Part shown: positions 17,453 through 26,212 of the stretch, one piece after another
Position numbering within the stretch: position 1 is the first letter of the stretch
Layout: every line of letters starts with the position of its first letter
Source of the DNA: Alicycliphilus denitrificans K601
Lineage (GTDB): Bacteria > Pseudomonadota > Gammaproteobacteria > Burkholderiales > Burkholderiaceae_C
Direction of reading: 5' to 3'
Assembly: GCF_000204645.1 (NCBI RefSeq)
Contig: NC_015422.1
Location: 1,054,001 to 1,118,000, forward strand
Length of the DNA stretch: 64,000 bases
Translations under genes and position numbers: made by a program
Notes under the pieces: generated by a model
Databases searched by the model: none
What the model saw: only the letters and a program-made list of their open reading frames with translations
What the model was told of the DNA's origin: nothing

Positions 17453-19522
17453 TCAGTGGATGCGCATGCCCGGCTGCGCGCCGGGGAAGGGCTCCAGCAC
17501 GTAGATGCCGGGGTGGGCCTTCTCGTCGGCATGGCTGGCGGCGAGCACCATGCCCTCGGACACGCCGAACTTCATCTTGCGCGGTGCCAGGTTGGCCACC
17601 ACCACGGTGAGCTTGCCTTCGAGCTGCTCGGGCTTGTACATGCTGGCGACGCCGCTGAACACGTTGCGCGTCCTGCCCTCGCCCACGTCCAGCGTGAGCT
17701 GCAGCAGCTTGGTCGAGCCTTCGACGGCCTTGCACTCGACGATCTTCGCGATGCGCAGGTCGATTTTGGCGAAGTCGTCGATGGTGATGGTCGGCGCGAT
17801 GGCCTCGCCGCCAGGCAGGATCGCTTCCTCGGCGGCGGGCGCGGGCAGCGCGAACAGGGCGTCGAGCTGCCTGTCCTCCACGCGCTGCATCAGGTGCTGG
17901 TACTGGCCGATCTGGTGGCCGGCGCCCAGCGGGCGGTCGACGCCATCGAACTGCTCGGGCGGCACGATGAGGAAGGCCGCCACGTCGGCCGCCACCTGGG
18001 GCAGGATGGGCTTCAGGTAGATGGTCAGGATGCGGAAGGCCTCGATGCAGGTGCTGCACACGTCCTGCAGGCGCGCCTCCATGCCCTCCTTCTTGGCCAG
18101 CTCCCAGGGCTTGTTGGCGTCCACGTAGGCGTTCACGCGGTCGCACAGCAGCATGGTCTCGCGCACGGCGCGGGCCGTGTCGCGGGCCTCGTAGGCGGCA
18201 ACGATGGCGTCCTTGTGCGCGCGCAGCTGCGCCAGCAGGGCCTGGCCGTCTTCGCTCACCGTGCCCAGCTTGCCGCCGAAGCGCTTGGTGATGAAGCCCG
18301 CGGCGCGGCTGGCGATGTTCACGTACTTGCCGATCAGGTCGGCGTTGACGCGGGCCATGAAGTCCTCGGGGTTGAAGTCGATGTCCTCGTTGCGGCCGTT
18401 GAGCTTGGCGCCCAGGTAGTAGCGCAGCCACTCGGGGTTCATGCCCAGGCTCAGGTACTTGAGCGGGTCGAGGCCCGTGCCGCGGCTCTTGCTCATCTTC
18501 TCGCCGTTGTTCACGGTCATGAAGCCGTGCACGCAGATCTTCGTCGGCGTCTTGCGGCCGCTGAACTTGAGCATGGCGGGCCAGAACAGGGTGTGAAAGG
18601 TGATGATGTCCTTGCCGATGAAGTGGTACTGCTCAAGCGCGGGGTCGGCCATGTAGGCCGCGTAGTCCTGGCCGCGCCTGGCCAGCAGGTTCTTCAGCGA
18701 GGCGAGGTAGCCGATGGGCGCGTCCAGCCAGACGTAGAAGTACTTGCCCGGCGCGTCGGGGATCTCGATGCCGAAGTAGGGCGCGTCGCGCGAGATGTCC
18801 CAGTCGTCCAGGCCGCTGCTGGTGCTGCCGTCGGGGTTGGTGCGGGTGCCGAACCATTCCTTGATCTTGGCCGCGACTTCGGGCTGCACATGCACGCCGT
18901 CCTGCGTCCATTCCTTGAGAAACTCGACGCAGCGCGGGTCCGAGAGCTTGAAGAAGAAATGTTCCGAGGTCTTGAGCTGCGGCTTGGCGCCCGAGAGCGC
19001 GGAGTAGGGGTTGATGAGTTCGGTGGGCGCATACACGGCGCCGCAGACCTCGCAGTTGTCGCCGTACTGGTCCTTGGCGTGGCAGCGCGGGCATTCGCCC
19101 TTGATGAAGCGGTCGGGCAGGAACATGTTCTTCTCGGGGTCGAAGAACTGCTCGATGGTGCGCGTCTCGATCAGGCCGTTGGCCTTCAAGTCAAGGTAGA
19201 TCTGCTGCGCGAGCGCGTGGTTCTCGGGCGCATCGGTGCTGTGCCAGTTGTCGAAGGCGATGTGAAAGCCGTCCAGGTACTGCTTGCGCCCGGCCGCGAT
19301 GTCGGCCACGAACTGCTGCGGCGTCTTGCCGGCCTTCTCGGCGGCGATCATGATGGGCGCGCCATGCGCGTCGTCGGCGCCGACGAAGTCGACCGCGTTG
19401 CCCTGCATGCGCTGGGCCCGCACCCAGGTGTCGGCCTGGATGTATTCCATGATGTGGCCGATGTGGAAGTTGCCGTTGGCATACGGCAGGGCGGTGGTGA
19501 CGAAGATCTTGCGTGCGGTCAT
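17453..19522 (-). CDS. metG: Methionyl-tRNA synthetase
   Basis: Charges methionine onto initiator and elongator tRNA. 689 residues, the length of the two-domain E. coli type. HIGH is at residues 20-23 (NGNFHIGH) and KMSKSRG at about residue 340. The zinc knuckle reads [18 protein letters not shown]. The C-terminal ~100 residues are the EMAP/Trbp111-like dimerising tRNA-binding domain ([16 protein letters not shown]). The start at 19522 ([17 protein letters not shown]) fits the family; an open extension upstream runs through a strong hairpin and is unlikely to be translated. apbC, a frequent metG neighbour in related genomes, lies about 5 kb away. Confidence 0.96.
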   Translation of the reverse strand: MTARKIFVTTALPYANGNFHIGHIMEYIQADTWVRAQRMQGNAVDFVGADDAHGAPIMIAAEKAGKTPQQFVADIAAGRKQYLDGFHIAFDNWHSTDAPENHALAQQIYLDLKANGLIETRTIEQFFDPEKNMFLPDRFIKGECPRCHAKDQYGDNCEVCGAVYAPTELINPYSALSGAKPQLKTSEHFFFKLSDPRCVEFLKEWTQDGVHVQPEVAAKIKEWFGTRTNPDGSTSSGLDDWDISRDAPYFGIEIPDAPGKYFYVWLDAPIGYLASLKNLLARRGQDYAAYMADPALEQYHFIGKDIITFHTLFWPAMLKFSGRKTPTKICVHGFMTVNNGEKMSKSRGTGLDPLKYLSLGMNPEWLRYYLGAKLNGRNEDIDFNPEDFMARVNADLIGKYVNIASRAAGFITKRFGGKLGTVSEDGQALLAQLRAHKDAIVAAYEARDTARAVRETMLLCDRVNAYVDANKPWELAKKEGMEARLQDVCSTCIEAFRILTIYLKPILPQVAADVAAFLIVPPEQFDGVDRPLGAGHQIGQYQHLMQRVEDRQLDALFALPAPAAEEAILPGGEAIAPTITIDDFAKIDLRIAKIVECKAVEGSTKLLQLTLDVGEGRTRNVFSGVASMYKPEQLEGKLTVVVANLAPRKMKFGVSEGMVLAASHADEKAHPGIYVLEPFPGAQPGMRIH

Positions 19523-19539
19523 CGGGGTGGCTCTCCAGC

Positions 19540-19561
19540 CCGCCCCGGGGCTTCGGGGCGG
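19540..19561 (-). promoter_or_regulatory. Hairpin in the metG 5' region
   Basis: Perfect 8-bp inverted repeat CCGCCCCG / CGGGGCGG with a six-base loop, just upstream of the metG ribosome-binding site (GGAGAG). There is no T-run for either strand. It could act as a leader hairpin for metG or as a weak end signal for the patatin gene. A TAGAAT box lies further upstream at about 19574-19579. Confidence 0.4.
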
Positions 19562-19601
19562 AACCCGCGATTCTAGAGTGCACGGCACATTCCAGAGCGC
19601 G

Positions 19602-20843
19602 TCAGTAGCAGGGCAGGCGCACCGGGTTGCCGCGGTCGTGCCAGCCGAAGAAGGCGCAGATCTCGCTGCGCCGCGCCAGCGTGTCGCTGCGGCCCAGGGC
19701 CATGAGCGCGCGCGTGTAGCCGCGCTCGAACAGCAGGTAGCTGGCCAGGGCGCCGTCGCTGCCGTCCCGCCCGTCGGCCTGCACGCCCAGGGCGCTCAGC
19801 AGGGCGCGGATGGTGCGCGGCAGGTCGCACACGTGGCGCGCGGCCACCTCGTCCAGGCTTTGCGAGGGCACGAGCACCAGCAGCTCCAGCGGGCGCAGGG
19901 GGCTCCTGCTGCGCTCCTCGGGCGTCAGCAGGGACAGGATCCGGTTGACGTGCCCGACATGCTCTATGTCCGTCGCCAGCGCGTCCAGGAAGATGTTGGA
20001 CAGCGCGTGGCCCGCGACCACCGCCAGAGGGGGGTAGGGCTGCCGCGTGCCGGCGGCGCAGGGCGGGGGCGGCTCGTAGGAGCGGCTCGTGCCCACCACC
20101 ATCAGCCGCTGCGCGCCCAGGTGGATGGCGGGCGCCAGCGGCGCGGTCTGGCGCATGGAGCCGTCGCCGAAATACTCCATGTGCCCGTCGATGGACAGGG
20201 GCGCGGCCGGGAACACCAGGGGAATGGCCGACGAGGCCAGCAGGTGGGTGTGCGTGATGGGCCCGCGCGCGGACTTGCGCAGCGAGTGCGCCCAGGGCCG
20301 CTGGGCGTCGCCTGCGTCGAAGAAGGCCACGTGCTGGCCCGAGTTGTAGCTGGACGCCGTGACGGCCAGCGCGCGCAGGTGGCCGGTGCGGATCAGGTGC
20401 GGCACGCGCTGCAGCGGCACGAGCTGCGTGAGCAGCTGTGCCAGCGGCGCGTTGTTGAGCAGCGAGTGCGGGTGCGTGCGGCGCCAGCGCGTGAGCGCCC
20501 AGCCCAGCGACAGCAGCGTGAGCCAGCGCGCGCCCTGGCGCATGACGTTCAGCCAGTCGGCGTGGTAGATCTGCCCGGCATGGAAGCTGGCCCACACGCG
20601 GGCGATGCGGCGCACGGTGTGGTCGAACTGGTCCGCCCCGCAGGCCAGGGCGGCGGCGTTGATGGCGCCGGCCGAGGTGCCGGTGAGGATGGCGAACGGC
20701 GCCGGCCCGCGGCGCTCGCCGCAGGCCGCGCGCACGGCGGCGATGGCCTGCAGCACGCCCACCTGGTACGCCGCCCGGGCGCCGCCGCCGGTGAGCACCA
20801 GCGCCGTGTCGGCATGGGGTGATGCGGCGGCGGGGGGGGCCAT
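19602..20843 (-). CDS. Patatin-like phospholipase
   Basis: 413-residue patatin-fold lipid acyl hydrolase. The oxyanion loop is [17 protein letters not shown] (about residues 17-33), the nucleophile serine lies in the GTSAG elbow (about residue 56), and the catalytic aspartate in [12 protein letters not shown] (about residue 191). No signal peptide is seen, so it is likely cytosolic or membrane-associated. It lies 24 bases downstream of a membrane-anchored Mrr-like gene on the same strand. Probably membrane lipid turnover; a defence role was considered but lacks support. Confidence 0.88.
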   Translation of the reverse strand: MAPPAAASPHADTALVLTGGGARAAYQVGVLQAIAAVRAACGERRGPAPFAILTGTSAGAINAAALACGADQFDHTVRRIARVWASFHAGQIYHADWLNVMRQGARWLTLLSLGWALTRWRRTHPHSLLNNAPLAQLLTQLVPLQRVPHLIRTGHLRALAVTASSYNSGQHVAFFDAGDAQRPWAHSLRKSARGPITHTHLLASSAIPLVFPAAPLSIDGHMEYFGDGSMRQTAPLAPAIHLGAQRLMVVGTSRSYEPPPPCAAGTRQPYPPLAVVAGHALSNIFLDALATDIEHVGHVNRILSLLTPEERSRSPLRPLELLVLVPSQSLDEVAARHVCDLPRTIRALLSALGVQADGRDGSDGALASYLLFERGYTRALMALGRSDTLARRSEICAFFGWHDRGNPVRLPCY

Positions 20844-20867
20844 GGCGGCGGCGTGGTCTGCGTCGTG

Positions 20868-21455
20868 CTACGTGTCTTTCGCCCCGGCCTTGAGCAGCAG
20901 GGCGGCCAGCGCGTCGCCTTCGAGCAGGACCAAGCCATTGTCGCGTGCGAAGCTGCGCGCATTCTCGCTCACCGTGCCCGACAGCGCCACGTACACGCCG
21001 GCGCGCGCGCCTTCGCGCTGCACCGCGGCCTGCAGCTCGCGCAGCGGCTCCACGCCGTGGCTGGCAGCCTTCCAGCGGCGCGCGGCCACGAGGACGGTCT
21101 TGCCGTCCTTGGTGATGCGCAGGTCGCTGCTGCGCCCGTCCGTGCGCTGCACCTGCTGGCCCTCGGCGCGCCAGGCACGCTCCAGGCTGTCGGCGAACTC
21201 GCGCCAGGGCATGGCGCCCGCTGCCTGCAGCGCGGCCTGCACGCGCGCAGCGCCGGGCGCGCGCCACTGGCGCCAGGCGGCGATGCAGCCCACGACGGCA
21301 ATCGGCACCGCTCCGACGGCGGCAAACGGGGCGATGTGGGCCGGCAGCAGCGCGCCGCAGGCCAGGACGATGGCGGCGGCAATGGCAAAGCTGACCCACC
21401 AGGGCGAGCGCAGCAGGATCGCGAAGCCCGAGTTGGGGGCCATCTTCAGTTTCAC
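20868..21455 (-). CDS. Membrane-anchored restriction-endonuclease-like (Mrr-type) protein
   Basis: 195 residues. Two hydrophobic helices come first (about residues 18-60: WWVSFAIAAAIVLACGALL and FAAVGAVPIAVVGCIAAW), then a cytosolic Mrr_cat / PD-(D/E)XK-like domain. The domain core reads SSDLRITKDGKTVLVAARRWK, where the D and the charged residues after the strand would be the nuclease motif. The usual E/QxK is changed to AAR here, so catalysis may be lost. Similar small proteins are common in Comamonadaceae and often called restriction endonuclease, but no methylase is present. Lies just upstream of the patatin gene. Confidence 0.65.
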   Translation of the reverse strand: MKLKMAPNSGFAILLRSPWWVSFAIAAAIVLACGALLPAHIAPFAAVGAVPIAVVGCIAAWRQWRAPGAARVQAALQAAGAMPWREFADSLERAWRAEGQQVQRTDGRSSDLRITKDGKTVLVAARRWKAASHGVEPLRELQAAVQREGARAGVYVALSGTVSENARSFARDNGLVLLEGDALAALLLKAGAKDT

Positions 21456-21518
21456 GGGAGATTCCTCGAGGGGTGGTTTTCTTGTGAGGGCGAGCCTAAC
21501 TGAGCTTTTTTGCGTGGG

Positions 21519-21630
21519 GCTATTCTTTTCGGGCGTGGCTGGCCAGGATGTGCGTCTGTTTAGCCAAAATTAAAAAGAATAGCTTCAACCGCCCGCCCAG
21601 TAAGCGCTGGAGGCCAATTTGACCAAAAAT
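21519..21630 (+). repeat. Dispersed repeat copy D with an inverted partial copy
   Basis: A full copy spans about 21568-21630 (AAAAAGAATAGCT head, CCCAGTAAGCGCTGGAGGCC middle, AATTTGACC tail). It ends on the first base of the mnmH stop codon. An 11-base exact inverted match to its head (GCTATTCTTTT, 21519-21529 versus 21573-21583) suggests a second, decayed copy facing it. Together these fill most of the gap between mnmH and the Mrr-like gene. Confidence 0.75.
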
Positions 21631-22739
21631 CACCTCAGCGCCAGCACCGCCCGCGCCACCCCCGCGATGCCCTCGGGCGACAGGCTGGGTGCACCCACCC
21701 GCCTGCGCGCCTCCCAGTGCGTGAAGTTGCGCGCATGCGAGCGGCCATAGTGCGGGTCGTAGTGCAGGCGCATCAGTTCCTCGAACAGGGGCGCGAGCTG
21801 GCCCGTGTGCGCCCAGGCCTGCCAGCGCTGCACGGTCTCCTTGCTGTGCAGCTCCACCAGGACGCCCAGGCGCTGGGCCAGGGCCTCGGGGTCGTCGCCC
21901 AGGTAGGCGTAGTCGCGCAGCAGATAGGACAGGCGCTCTTCGGGCCCGGCCTCGATCTCGATGCAGGCGGCGGCGCGCAGGCGCTGCACCAGCGGCACGG
22001 GCACGGACAGGCGGCCGATGCGCGCGCTCTCGCCCTCCACATACAGGGGGCGCGACAGGTCCAGCGTCTCCAGCACGGTGGCGATCTGCGTCTCGAAGTT
22101 CTTCTGCGAGGGCTGGGCCACGCCGGGCAGGGCGCCGAGCAGCGAGCCTTTGTGGCGCGCGCAATGCTCCAGGTCCAGCACCTGCGCGCCCTGGGCAGCC
22201 AACTGCTGCAGCACGCGCGTCTTGGCGCTGCCCGTGGCGCCGACGAGCACGCGCAGATCGGCCTGCGGCACCAGCGCCTCGATTTGGTCCATTACATGGC
22301 GGCGAAAGGCCTTGTAGCCGCCCGCGAGCTGCTGCGCGTCCCAGCCCACTAGGCGCAGCCACTGCACCATGGAGCCGCTGCGCATGCCGCCGCGCCAGCA
22401 ATAGACCAGCGGGCGCCAGCCCTGGGGCTTGTCGGCGAAGCGCTCGCGCAGGTGGCGCGCGAGGTTTGCGGCAACAAAAGCCCCGCCCACGCGCCGCGCC
22501 TCGAACGCGCCCTGCTGCACGTAGAGGGTGCCGACGATGGCGCGCTCCTCGTCGTCGAGCACCGGGCAGTTGATGGCGCCGGGGATGTGGTCCTCGGCGA
22601 ACTCGGCGGGCGAGCGCGCGTCGATGATGGTGTCGAAGGCGTGGCGGTCTGCGGGGCGTATGGGGCGGTGGTGGGACACGGGCGGGCGGTGAATCTGGGA
22701 TGATGCGGCGGTTTTTCCCTCATTGTCCGTTACCGCCAT
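21630..22739 (-). CDS. mnmH: tRNA 2-selenouridine synthase
   Basis: Replaces sulfur with selenium in 2-thiouridine at the wobble base of tRNAs for Lys, Glu and Gln, using selenophosphate from SelD, through a geranylated intermediate. About 369 residues. The N-terminal rhodanese domain has the active cysteine in LVYCWRGGMRS; the P-loop is VGATGSAKT at about residue 160, followed by DLEHCARHKGS. The start is uncertain: an ATG at 22739 overlaps the selD ATG on the other strand, and a GTG at 22678 would give an N-terminus closer to E. coli. Neither has a clear ribosome-binding site. Divergent from selD, its substrate supplier. Confidence 0.92.
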   Translation of the reverse strand: MAVTDNEGKTAASSQIHRPPVSHHRPIRPADRHAFDTIIDARSPAEFAEDHIPGAINCPVLDDEERAIVGTLYVQQGAFEARRVGGAFVAANLARHLRERFADKPQGWRPLVYCWRGGMRSGSMVQWLRLVGWDAQQLAGGYKAFRRHVMDQIEALVPQADLRVLVGATGSAKTRVLQQLAAQGAQVLDLEHCARHKGSLLGALPGVAQPSQKNFETQIATVLETLDLSRPLYVEGESARIGRLSVPVPLVQRLRAAACIEIEAGPEERLSYLLRDYAYLGDDPEALAQRLGVLVELHSKETVQRWQAWAHTGQLAPLFEELMRLHYDPHYGRSHARNFTHWEARRRVGAPSLSPEGIAGVARAVLALR

Positions 22740-23799
22740 GAACGCCAGCCCCGCTCCCGACTCGCCCCGTCTCACCTCGCTGTCGCACGGCGGCGGCTGC
22801 GGCTGCAAGATCGCGCCGGGCGTGCTGTCGCAGATCCTGCAGCAAGGCGGCGCGGGCGCAGTCATGCCGCCCGAGCTGCTGGTGGGCATAGAGACGGCGG
22901 ACGATGCGGCCGTCTACCGCCTGAACGACAGCCAGGCGCTGGTGGCTACCACCGACTTCTTCATGCCCATCGTGGACGACCCGTACGAGTTCGGCCGCAT
23001 CGCCGCCACGAACGCCCTGAGCGACGTGTACGCCATGGGCGGCAGGCCCATCATGGCGCTGGCGCTGGTGGCCATGCCGGTGAGCCGGCTGCCGCTGGAC
23101 GTGATCGGCGCCATCATCCGCGGCGGGCAGGACGTGTGCCGCGCCGCGGGCATACCCATCGCGGGGGGGCACACCATCGACTCGGTCGAGCCCATCTACG
23201 GTCTTGTCGCCATGGGCCTGGTGCACCCCGACCGCGTGCGCCGCAACGCGGGCGCTCGGCCCGGCGACGTGCTGGTGCTGGGCAAGCCGCTGGGCGTGGG
23301 CGTGTACTCGGCGGCGCTCAAGAAGGAGCAGCTGGGCGATGCGCACTACCGCGAGATGATCGCCAGCACCACGCTTCTCAACACCCCCGGCCCGCTGCTG
23401 GCCGCGCTGCCCGGCGTACACGCCATCACCGACGTGACGGGCTTCGGCCTGGCCGGCCATGCGCTGGAGATGGCGCGCGGCGCGGGCGTGACGGTCGCCG
23501 TCGATTGGGCGCGCGTGCCGCTGCTGCCCGGCGTGGCCGAGCTCGCCGCTGCGGGTTTCGTGACCGGCGCCAGCGGCCGCAACTGGGCGGGCTACGGCGC
23601 CGACGTGGTGCTGGCGCATGGCCTGCCGGCCACGGCCCAGGCGCTCGCGACCGACCCGCAGACCTCGGGCGGCCTGCTCGTGGCCTGCGCGCCGGGCAGC
23701 GTAGACGAGGTGCTGGCGGTGTTCGCGCGCGAGGGCTTCGCGCGGGCCGCGGTCATCGGCGGCGTGCAGGCCGGGCCTGCGCGGTTGGAGCTGCGTTGA
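22738..23799 (+). CDS. selD: Selenide, water dikinase (selenophosphate synthetase)
   Basis: Makes selenophosphate from selenide and ATP. 353 residues. The N-terminal loop SHGGGCGCK carries the catalytic Cys21 and Lys24 (cysteine form, not selenocysteine). ATTDFFMPIVDDPYEFGRIAATNALSDVYAMGG and DPQTSGGLL are full family signatures. The start ATG at 22738 fits E. coli SelD; a TTG at 22723 is also in frame. Divergent from mnmH. Since both formate dehydrogenases here use cysteine, the visible use of its product is tRNA modification. The stop codon overlaps the TTG start of the next gene. Confidence 0.96.
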   Translation: MNASPAPDSPRLTSLSHGGGCGCKIAPGVLSQILQQGGAGAVMPPELLVGIETADDAAVYRLNDSQALVATTDFFMPIVDDPYEFGRIAATNALSDVYAMGGRPIMALALVAMPVSRLPLDVIGAIIRGGQDVCRAAGIPIAGGHTIDSVEPIYGLVAMGLVHPDRVRRNAGARPGDVLVLGKPLGVGVYSAALKKEQLGDAHYREMIASTTLLNTPGPLLAALPGVHAITDVTGFGLAGHALEMARGAGVTVAVDWARVPLLPGVAELAAAGFVTGASGRNWAGYGADVVLAHGLPATAQALATDPQTSGGLLVACAPGSVDEVLAVFAREGFARAAVIGGVQAGPARLELR

Positions 23800-24869
23800 G
23801 CGCCCTGCCGGCGGCGCCCGCGCCGCAGCCCGCCGCGCCGGCGGGGCAGGGCGGGCTGCGCGACCTGTCGCCGGCCTACTTCGGCCTGGTCATGGCCACG
23901 GGCATCGTGTCCCTGGCCGCGGACATGCAGGGCTGGCCGCTGCTGGCGCGCGCGCTGCTGACCCTCAATGCCGTGCAGTACGTGGCGCTGTGGGGCCTGT
24001 ACCTGCTGCGCGCCTGGCGCTACCCGCGGCGTTTTTTTGGCGACATGGTGGACCATGCGCGCGGGGCCGGCTACTTCACCATGGTGGCGGCCACGGGCAT
24101 CATGGCCAGCCAGTGCATCGTGCTGCTGGGCGACGTGGCCCTGGGCTTCGCGCTGTGGGCGCTGGCGGCGCTGCTGTGGGTGTTGCTCACTTACACCATC
24201 TTCACGGCCTTCACCATCCGCCCCGACAAGCCCACGCTGGACCGCGGCATCAGCGGCGCCTGGCTGCTGGCCGTGGTGTCCACGCAGGCGCTGGCCGTTT
24301 CCAGCGCCCTGCTGGCCGCGCGCATCGGCCAGCCGCTGCGGCTGGAGCTCAACCTGCTGGCGTTGTCCATGTGGCTGTGGGGCGGCATGCTCTACATCTG
24401 GATGATGGCGCTGATCTTCTACCGCTACCTGTTCTTCCGCTTCTCGCCCAGCGACCTGTCGCCGCCGTACTGGATCAACATGGGGGCCATGGCCATCTCC
24501 ACGCTGGCTGGCTCGCTCTTGATACTGAACGCGCCGCAGGCGCCCTTCCTGGTGTCGCTGCTGCCGTTCCTCAAGGGATTCACGGTGTTCTACTGGGCCT
24601 CGGGCACCTGGTGGATTCCCATGCTGGTGCTGCTGGGCATCTGGCGCCATGGCGTGCGCCGTTTTCCGCTGCGCTACGACCCGCTGTACTGGGGCGCGGT
24701 GTTCCCGCTGGGCATGTACGCGGCCTGCACCTGGCAGATGGACAAGGCCATGGAATTCGGCTTCCTGGACGCGCTGCCCCGGCTGTTCTTCCCCGTGGCG
24801 CTGCTGGCCTGGCTGCTGGCCTTCGCCGGCATGCTGCGCAGCGTGGCACGCCAGGCGCGCGGGCTATAG
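23796..24869 (+). CDS. TDT/SLAC1-family transporter (TehA-like)
   Basis: 357-residue membrane protein with about ten hydrophobic segments of the telluride-resistance/dicarboxylate transporter (TDT, SLAC1) family. Its first helix motif YFGLVMATGIVSLAA is the family hallmark, and a charged-poor pore-like helix set follows. The start is a TTG at 23796 whose bases overlap the selD stop (TTGA); GGAG lies five bases upstream, which supports translational coupling to selD. The family includes tellurite-resistance TehA, malate carriers and anion channels. The coupling to selD raises the idea of selenium oxyanion or sulfite movement (inference). Confidence 0.82.
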   Translation: MSALPAAPAPQPAAPAGQGGLRDLSPAYFGLVMATGIVSLAADMQGWPLLARALLTLNAVQYVALWGLYLLRAWRYPRRFFGDMVDHARGAGYFTMVAATGIMASQCIVLLGDVALGFALWALAALLWVLLTYTIFTAFTIRPDKPTLDRGISGAWLLAVVSTQALAVSSALLAARIGQPLRLELNLLALSMWLWGGMLYIWMMALIFYRYLFFRFSPSDLSPPYWINMGAMAISTLAGSLLILNAPQAPFLVSLLPFLKGFTVFYWASGTWWIPMLVLLGIWRHGVRRFPLRYDPLYWGAVFPLGMYAACTWQMDKAMEFGFLDALPRLFFPVALLAWLLAFAGMLRSVARQARGL

Positions 24870-24935
24870 GCACAGGGGCGGGAGTGCCAAGGCCGCTTCG
24901 CTAGACTCTGCCATTCCTCAGCGAACAACATAGCC

Positions 24936-26027
24936 ATGGCACTTACAGAGCAGGATCTGCTGGCGGCGCTCGCCAGCGTCCAGGACCCCCACACGGGCAA
25001 GGATTTCGTGGGCACGCGCGCCGTGCGCAACGTGCGGATCGACGGCGGCGACGTCGCCTTCGACGTGGAGCTGGGCTATCCGGCCAAGAGCCTGGTGCCG
25101 GTGCTGCGCGAGCAGTTCGCCGCCGCGGCCAGGCGCGTGGCGGGCGTGCGCAACGTGTCGGTCAACATCTCGACCAAGGTCGCGGCGCACGCCGTGCAGC
25201 GCGGCGTGCAGCTGCTGCCGCAGGTCAGGAACATCATCGCCGTGGCCTCGGGCAAGGGCGGCGTGGGCAAGAGCACCACGGCCGCCAACCTGGCCCTGGC
25301 CCTGGCGGCGGAGGGCGCGCGCGTGGGCGTGCTGGACGCCGACATCTACGGCCCCAGCCAGCCCATGATGCTGGGCATCAACCGCCGCCCCGAGAGCCTG
25401 GACGGCAAGAACATGGAGCCGCTGGAGAACTACGGCGTGCAGGTCATGTCCATCGGCTTCCTCGTGGACCAGGACGAGGCCATGATCTGGCGCGGCCCCA
25501 TGGCCACGCAGGCGCTGGAGCAGCTCCTGCGCCAGACCAACTGGAAGGACCTGGACTATCTTCTGGTCGACATGCCGCCGGGCACGGGCGATATCCAGCT
25601 CACGCTGTCCCAGCGCGTGCCCATGACCGGCGCCGTCATCGTCACCACGCCGCAGGACATCGCGCTGCTCGACGCCAGGAAGGGCATCAAGATGTTCGAG
25701 AAGGTGGGCGTGCCCATCCTGGGCATCGTGGAGAACATGGCCGTGCACGTGTGCAGCAACTGCGGCCACGTGGAGCACATCTTCGGCGCCGACGGCGGCA
25801 GGAAGATGGCGCAGGAGTACGGCATGGACTACCTGGGCGCGCTGCCGCTGGACATGCAGATCCGCCTGCAGGCCGACAGTGGCAAGCCCACCGTGGTGGC
25901 CGACCCCGACGGCGAGGTGGCGCTGATCTACAAGAAGGTCGCGCGCGACATGGCCGTGAAGATCGCGCAGAAGTCCAAGGATTTCTCGTCTAAGTTCCCC
26001 ACCATCTCTATCAGCAAGAGCACCTGA
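24936..26027 (+). CDS. apbC: Iron-sulfur cluster carrier protein ApbC/Mrp
   Basis: 363-residue P-loop NTPase that binds and delivers 4Fe-4S clusters. An N-terminal MIP18/DUF59 domain (about residues 1-85) precedes the ParA/MinD-like domain with the deviant Walker A GKGGVGKST (about residue 107). The metal-binding cysteine pair is in VCSNCGHVEHIFG (about residue 274). DADIYGPSQPMMLG and VDMPPGTGD are further signatures. A TAGACT -10-like box lies at 24902-24907. The cluster-rich formate dehydrogenases downstream may be clients, but apbC is a general housekeeping gene. Confidence 0.94.
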   Translation: MALTEQDLLAALASVQDPHTGKDFVGTRAVRNVRIDGGDVAFDVELGYPAKSLVPVLREQFAAAARRVAGVRNVSVNISTKVAAHAVQRGVQLLPQVRNIIAVASGKGGVGKSTTAANLALALAAEGARVGVLDADIYGPSQPMMLGINRRPESLDGKNMEPLENYGVQVMSIGFLVDQDEAMIWRGPMATQALEQLLRQTNWKDLDYLLVDMPPGTGDIQLTLSQRVPMTGAVIVTTPQDIALLDARKGIKMFEKVGVPILGIVENMAVHVCSNCGHVEHIFGADGGRKMAQEYGMDYLGALPLDMQIRLQADSGKPTVVADPDGEVALIYKKVARDMAVKIAQKSKDFSSKFPTISISKST

Positions 26028-26044
26028 GACGGTGTGAGCGGAGA

Positions 26045-26065
26045 CCGGGGCTGGCGCGGCCCCGG
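26045..26065 (+). terminator. Possible apbC end hairpin
   Basis: CCGGGGC / GCCCCGG stem of 7 bp with a seven-base loop shortly after the apbC stop. A second small hairpin GCGTGC/GCACGC follows. There is no U-run, so this would be a stalling hairpin rather than a full intrinsic terminator. Confidence 0.35.
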
Positions 26066-26149
26066 ATAGGCGTGCGGCGCACGCGGCGCGCCAGGCCATG
26101 CAACGAAGTCCTGCGCTAGGGTAATCCCGGGTGTTTTGATGGCGGGAAT

Positions 26150-26190
26150 TTGTCTACATTTAATTGTCATTACAAATGTCCAATTGAATC
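26150..26190. promoter_or_regulatory. AT-rich promoter and candidate GntR operator of the itaconate-type operon
   Basis: An island of low GC right before the operon. TTGTCTACA (26150-26158) has the TGT-N2-ACA symmetry of GntR-family operators. It pairs more widely as ATTTGT...ACAAAT across the island, and AATTG occurs twice. The cluster encodes a GntR/HutC regulator, so this is the natural binding site. Confidence 0.4.
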
Positions 26191-26212
26191 AAATAAACAT
26201 ACAGGAATCACC

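Noticed and set aside
17435..19576. Very long open frame antisense to metG
   Set aside because: The high GC content leaves few stop codons. The sequence is low complexity (H/G/V/A-rich) with no recognisable domain, and metG on the other strand is certain. The same applies to long antisense frames across 7214-8800, 33818-36361, 36832-39390 and 48849-52706.
20868..21455. Restriction-modification system
   Set aside because: Single Mrr-like domain with membrane helices, altered catalytic motif and no methyltransferase.
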